Both the position numbers and the translations under genes were made by a program. 64,000 bases of DNA from Druceiella hillmani (taxonomy: Eukaryota > Arthropoda > Insecta > Lepidoptera > Hepialidae). The notes beneath the pieces were generated by a model. It did no database searches. It saw only the letters and a list, made by a program, of their open reading frames with translations, and had not been told where the DNA came from. The number at the start of each line of letters is the position of its first letter. Position 1 is the first letter of the stretch. Where the stretch lies: contig JAYKKI010000067.1 in NCBI GenBank assembly GCA_039881145.1, positions 2,118,001 through 2,182,000 on the forward strand, written 5' to 3'. This document shows, one piece after another, positions 60,081 to 64,000 of the stretch.

Positions 60081-63000
60081 GGCGTATCAGGTAGTTTAAT
60101 TAATAAATACATATAATTTTAAAGAACATGGAACTAATATCTTCTCAATTCTTGCTTGTTTATACAAGAACTATTTCAGTACTGAAGAGTGTTTAACCAT
60201 AACAAAAAAAGCTCTATTACGTTTATAAAGAAAATTTTTAAGAAAATATTTAAATGCACAATTTCAAAAAGAAGTGGTTCATGTGAGAAAAATATTACAA
60301 TATGACTGTAGGGTCAAGTCAGCGATCTCCGGCCAGCTGTCGCTTTGTCCACCAAGCGTAGCGGCTCCTCTCATTTCCGCACAACGGGCGGAAACGGATA
60401 TACAGTATTTACAATGTAGAAAGAGCACTCTTGCATATACCAACGTATGATACTGTGCGAACGTATTATACTGCTGAGGAATTTCTCTATATAATATGTG
60501 TGTCTTGTTACGGCAAAAAGAATTTAAACACTAGAGTTTGTAATCAATTTTTCAAATTCTAAATCGGAAATTCTCCTTTTATCCTTTCTGATCTTTTTAT
60601 TACCCTCCATGAAAACATCTCCCCAAATAGATATATGCCAAAATCGAACATCGAAGAACTTAAGTATAAAAAAGGAATGGAGAGGCTTGCTTCACAGAAG
60701 CGGTTATATAAAAATATCCTTATCTATAAAATTGAAAGTTTTGGTTTAGTTCAAGTCGACTTCATCAAGTGTTAACTCGGTATAAGAAAGTGTCAAATAA
60801 CCAAGTAGGATTGGTGAAATATGCACACTTTTACAAAACAGGAATTTCATAAATTGAATAGATATTGAGGGTTGAATAATTTGATCTGTATTCTATGGAG
60901 TAATCTTCACTTGTTTGGACCATCTGGTTTCATTCATACGATGTAACTTAAAACAGTTACCACTTGATGTACTATTAATATATTAATGAATATATTATTT
61001 ATAATCAAATTAATTTTAATTAAAAAACCACCACTATTATACTGAATGGGCAATCATTTAATATTGTCTAAGCGCTAACACAATTGACCAACAGAATATA
61101 ATTTCAATTTTTCATTAATACTTGTTTACTATATATTTGATAAATTATTATAAATATTAATTCAAGTATTAGAAAAGTTATTAGATTAAGTACGAAGATG
61201 AATCTAATCATCTATTTACCTAAACAACATCTCTTCGATTTTCACTGACTCATAGTAATCATCGATGATATTTGTTGCTTTCTTTACTAATATACAGTGG
61301 AAAATGAAAACTATAAGATTCTTTGGTTATATTTAATGTAATACATTATCTTAAATTTCAAAAAATTTATATACATAGCACATGTATACGTGAAAATAAA
61401 ATTTTAAAAAGGTTTGTACGTTAACGATGAACTCCGACAAAAAAACAGTTTTCTAAGCTGGAAGAGGTATTTTAAATGTCTCATCTGTAAAATCGTTTAA
61501 ATCGAATCGTTTCATTGACAATCAAATCTACACAAACAGATATTACGACATGCATTTTTACGATTCTCACCCCTGGCAGACTTTGTGGAAAGCTGTGTCG
61601 TTGCTTCGTCGCAGCACAGTGATTTGGAATGGGATTTAACATCGACAAGTCATCACATTATTTTAACCCATTTACTTCATTACTCTTTAAACATAAAAAA
61701 ATGACAAAGTTTATTTGTTACTCATTTGAGTTTAAACTAAAAATTTGTGCGGAGTTAAAACTGCACGGAACCCTTTTCAATAAAATTTTACAGAAAATTA
61801 CTCCTAGTTATAGTTGTCATAGTCTTTTTTTCCTATTGGCTACTTTTTCCAATTGAAAACGCCCAGCTTTCGAAAATCTTAATCAACCTGATTTTTTTAT
61901 TTATCTTGGTCTGGAACCTCCTGGGTCTTTTTCAAGTAATTTATTCACCGTTTACTTTTCCTTCTATTATCTGTAACTATATCAGCTTCTTAACGTTTAT
62001 CTAAATTTGCTTTATTTGTTCTTATATTGTACATTTTCACATGTTGCTCCATAAAAATTTTCGACATTTTTCTCTTTTCCAAGTTTACAATAAATTAATA
62101 ATTTCTTCCGTTCAATGTTCATATGTATATGTATCATACAATTGGTCAAATGGTAATTTTATAAATAAATACTTTAATTTAACTTAAACACAAGGGAGTA
62201 AGTCTGTAATAATAATATTGTTCATTTATGTATACGGTAATCCTTGTTTATACTTAAATTTTCATTTCATTTTATTACAGTAGTTGACAGTAAAATGTAA
62301 ATTATGTAAATACCATATCATGTGAATAACATTAAATGGATTGAAACTTGTTACATAATACAAATTATGTGGGAAATAATTCTTAAATTACCAGATACCC
62401 CAATATTTTGTATTACATACATCCCGCTATGGTTATACTTCTTCATAAAGTTTATAAAAAAAAATCTGGTCATTAATTGCACCTTCTAACTCTTTACTTC
62501 TATGACAAATACACAGGTATACATAAACACAGGTAGACTATATATCGATAAACTTAATCTAAATTTAATAGATCTCAGTTTGCACAGTTTAACTTTACTA
62601 TCGATTAATTAACAACCACTTTGTAAGGTAGTGACTATTGATTTCCTTCCAAATTGGCTAAGTTCATGATTCTTCCGGTTACGCATATTAGACGTAGAGT
62701 AATGGTGTAAAGAACAATCTATCTACAATTTGTATATACAAATGTAAACTAACTAATATAAAAATTGTATTTATAGAAAATTTAATTATCACCTTGTTTC
62801 TATGTCTAGTTTCTGTTTAAAACTCGAAAACTACGTTAATAATTTAAACGATACTTTCAATTATCATAATAGCCTGACTTCACAAAACAATTATGTAAAA
62901 TCAAATAGACGAAGCAGCAAACTGGAGTTAAATAATATGACTTATAATTATTCAATAACGAGTTTGAATTAATCTCTATTTTCATATTTTATTAAAACAG

Positions 63001-63349
63001 TAGTAACCCTTAGTAGTAGTTCTAGTAGTAGTTCTTTTTTACTTAGTAATAGTACTCTACAAGATAACTCCGAACAAATATCTCACATGAAATTTATTTT
63101 TGCCTTTTCAGAACAAAATTTCTTACCGTGACATATCTTGTTCCATTAACTCTGAGCGAGTCGTTTTCAAGTAAAGTATACCTAATAATTTGTCAAAATA
63201 GGTGCTATATTCTATCATCTCTTTATGCAGCTTATAGCTGCGATTACCGTTACCTACAAATCATAAAAGACAATTCAAATGATAAAACATGTGAAGACAA
63301 AAAAGACAATTTCAAATAACAACTGATACGCGGCCCGTGTCATCCAACG
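60081..63349. other. Mostly AT-rich DNA, no supported gene
   Basis: A second GC-rich patch at 60310-60410 (GATCTCCGGCCAGCTGTCGC, CAACGGGCGGAAACGG) may belong with the block before it. A short TAGTAGT-type microsatellite lies at about 63000-63050. The 75-codon frame at 61629 and the 63-codon frame at 63128 have no domain. Confidence 0.38.
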
Positions 63350-63820
63350 GAAACCAACTTCGTGCGTAGCATCTCAGCGACCAGGAGCGAGGATATCACG
63401 TAGAGTTCGTCATCTCTCAGCCGAGTAGAAGCGATATTGAGCCCGTCGACACTCGTTTTCACAAAAATAGCCGAGGCACATACAACGGTCCTGGTAATAC
63501 AGTTGTTAGTCCAACAAAGCAACTTGTCGCTCAAACAATTTGATCTACCCGACACCGAGCGCAAACTATATTGTGAAATGTCGATACAAAATATTTGCCC
63601 GTATGTACCCGAAGAGTATCGCCTCGCCGCTTTTAAATTAGTTTACAATATCAGTCACCTTGACATCCGAACCACTTGCAAAATGATTATTCAAAAATAT
63701 TTCTGAACATTGATGACCGCGGACGTCACAAAGGGACGTCACATCCTGGCCCAGTATCCCGGCATTACATGTCACATCAATGACATTTACACCCAAACAC
63801 CGCGTTGAGCATGTCAATTG
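63350..63820 (+). pseudogene. Ty3/gypsy pol fragment: RNase H end, integrase zinc finger, start of core
   Basis: Part of the polyprotein of a gypsy LTR retrotransposon. The frame ending RNase H shows LSRVEAI (about 63416-63436), as in the usual ADALSRVE. The linker LKQFDLPDTERKLYCEMS follows (about 63530-63585), then PYVPEEYRLAAF and YNISHLDIRTTCKMI (63600-63690), which is the integrase zinc-binding region. The usual first His is Tyr here (VYNISH for LHNLSH). A stop at 63703 and frameshifts follow, but FTPKHRVEHVN (about 63780-63810) matches the entry to the integrase catalytic core. The 89-codon open part is 63437-63706. The fragment is clearly GC-richer than its flanks, so it inserted more recently than the other fossils. 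Inactive as it stands. Confidence 0.85.
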
Positions 63821-63863
63821 AAACCACCAGCATACCAAACCACCGACGAAACCACAACACAGT

Positions 63864-64000
63864 ATCGAGCCCCCGGCCGAAAATATTCAAGCCATAATCG
63901 AATTTCCGAAACCTAAAACCATCGACGAACTCCGACGTTTACTCGGTATCATAAATTACTACCGAGAAAACATACTCGACACCGCATCGCTTCAAGCGCC
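63864..64000 (+). pseudogene. Ty3/gypsy pol fragment: RT-RNase H connection, running off the window
   Basis: An uninterrupted frame from 63864 to the edge reads IEPPAENIQAIIEFPKP, then TIDELRRLLGIINYYRE and TASLQAP. This is the connection after the reverse transcriptase palm in gypsy elements (usual form FPKPKT..ELRRFLGMINFYR...LQAP). In an intact element this lies upstream of RNase H and integrase, yet here it follows them by only about 50 bases. It is therefore a second copy or a rearranged piece. The 3' part lies beyond the window. Confidence 0.85.

Noticed and set aside
63340..63838. Minus-strand ORFs opposite the gypsy fragment
   Set aside because: They overlap the recognisable plus-strand pol reading and show no domain of their own.

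Overview
The window is AT-rich eukaryotic DNA, probably from an arthropod and most likely an insect. The evidence is the composition, the twelve or so long (TA)n microsatellites, and the transposon fossils: two mariner transposases, a Jockey/CR1-type LINE reverse transcriptase, a Ty3/gypsy pol fragment, and short dispersed repeats ending in an 'ATAAGGGTTCC'-type motif. There are no operons, rRNA genes, functional tRNA genes or CRISPR arrays. I see no complete host protein-coding gene. The window reads as a gene desert or part of a very large intron. The species cannot be fixed from sequence alone.

Layout. 0-5.6 kb: AT-rich DNA with a GC-rich pocket at ~0.5 kb (short signal-peptide-like ORF), a TATA-box candidate at 2.0 kb and a plausible terminal coding exon at 2.48 kb. 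5.6-11.3 kb: repeat-rich, with a mariner pseudogene (7.14-7.6 kb, +), a ribozyme-like repeat (8.57-8.89 kb, -) and a LINE RT pseudogene (10.05-11.29 kb, +). 11.3-36 kb: mostly empty AT-rich DNA with microsatellites, a minisatellite (28.2 kb), near-perfect hairpins and decayed dispersed repeats. 36-44 kb: three copies of an unnamed ~230-bp repeat and a palindromic head-to-head pair of the ribozyme-like repeat (38.4 kb). 44-57 kb: a minus-strand mariner pseudogene (46.56-47.0 kb) and a cluster of inverted repeats (52.6-54.1 kb). 57-64 kb: a tRNA-Lys-like SINE head, a GC-rich block of nested palindromes (59.76-60.08 kb), and a gypsy pol fragment with its domains out of order at the right edge.

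The most interesting items are two. First, a repeat family present three times here (8.8 kb and twice at 38.4 kb) carries what looks like a type I hammerhead ribozyme with a tiny stem III. Such ribozymes are known in Penelope-like retroelements and retrozymes. Here it lies just upstream of a conserved reading-frame start. Second, about ten hairpins with nearly identical arms but mutually unrelated sequences are scattered through the window. This pattern is better explained by local inverted duplication (template switching) than by one transposon family.
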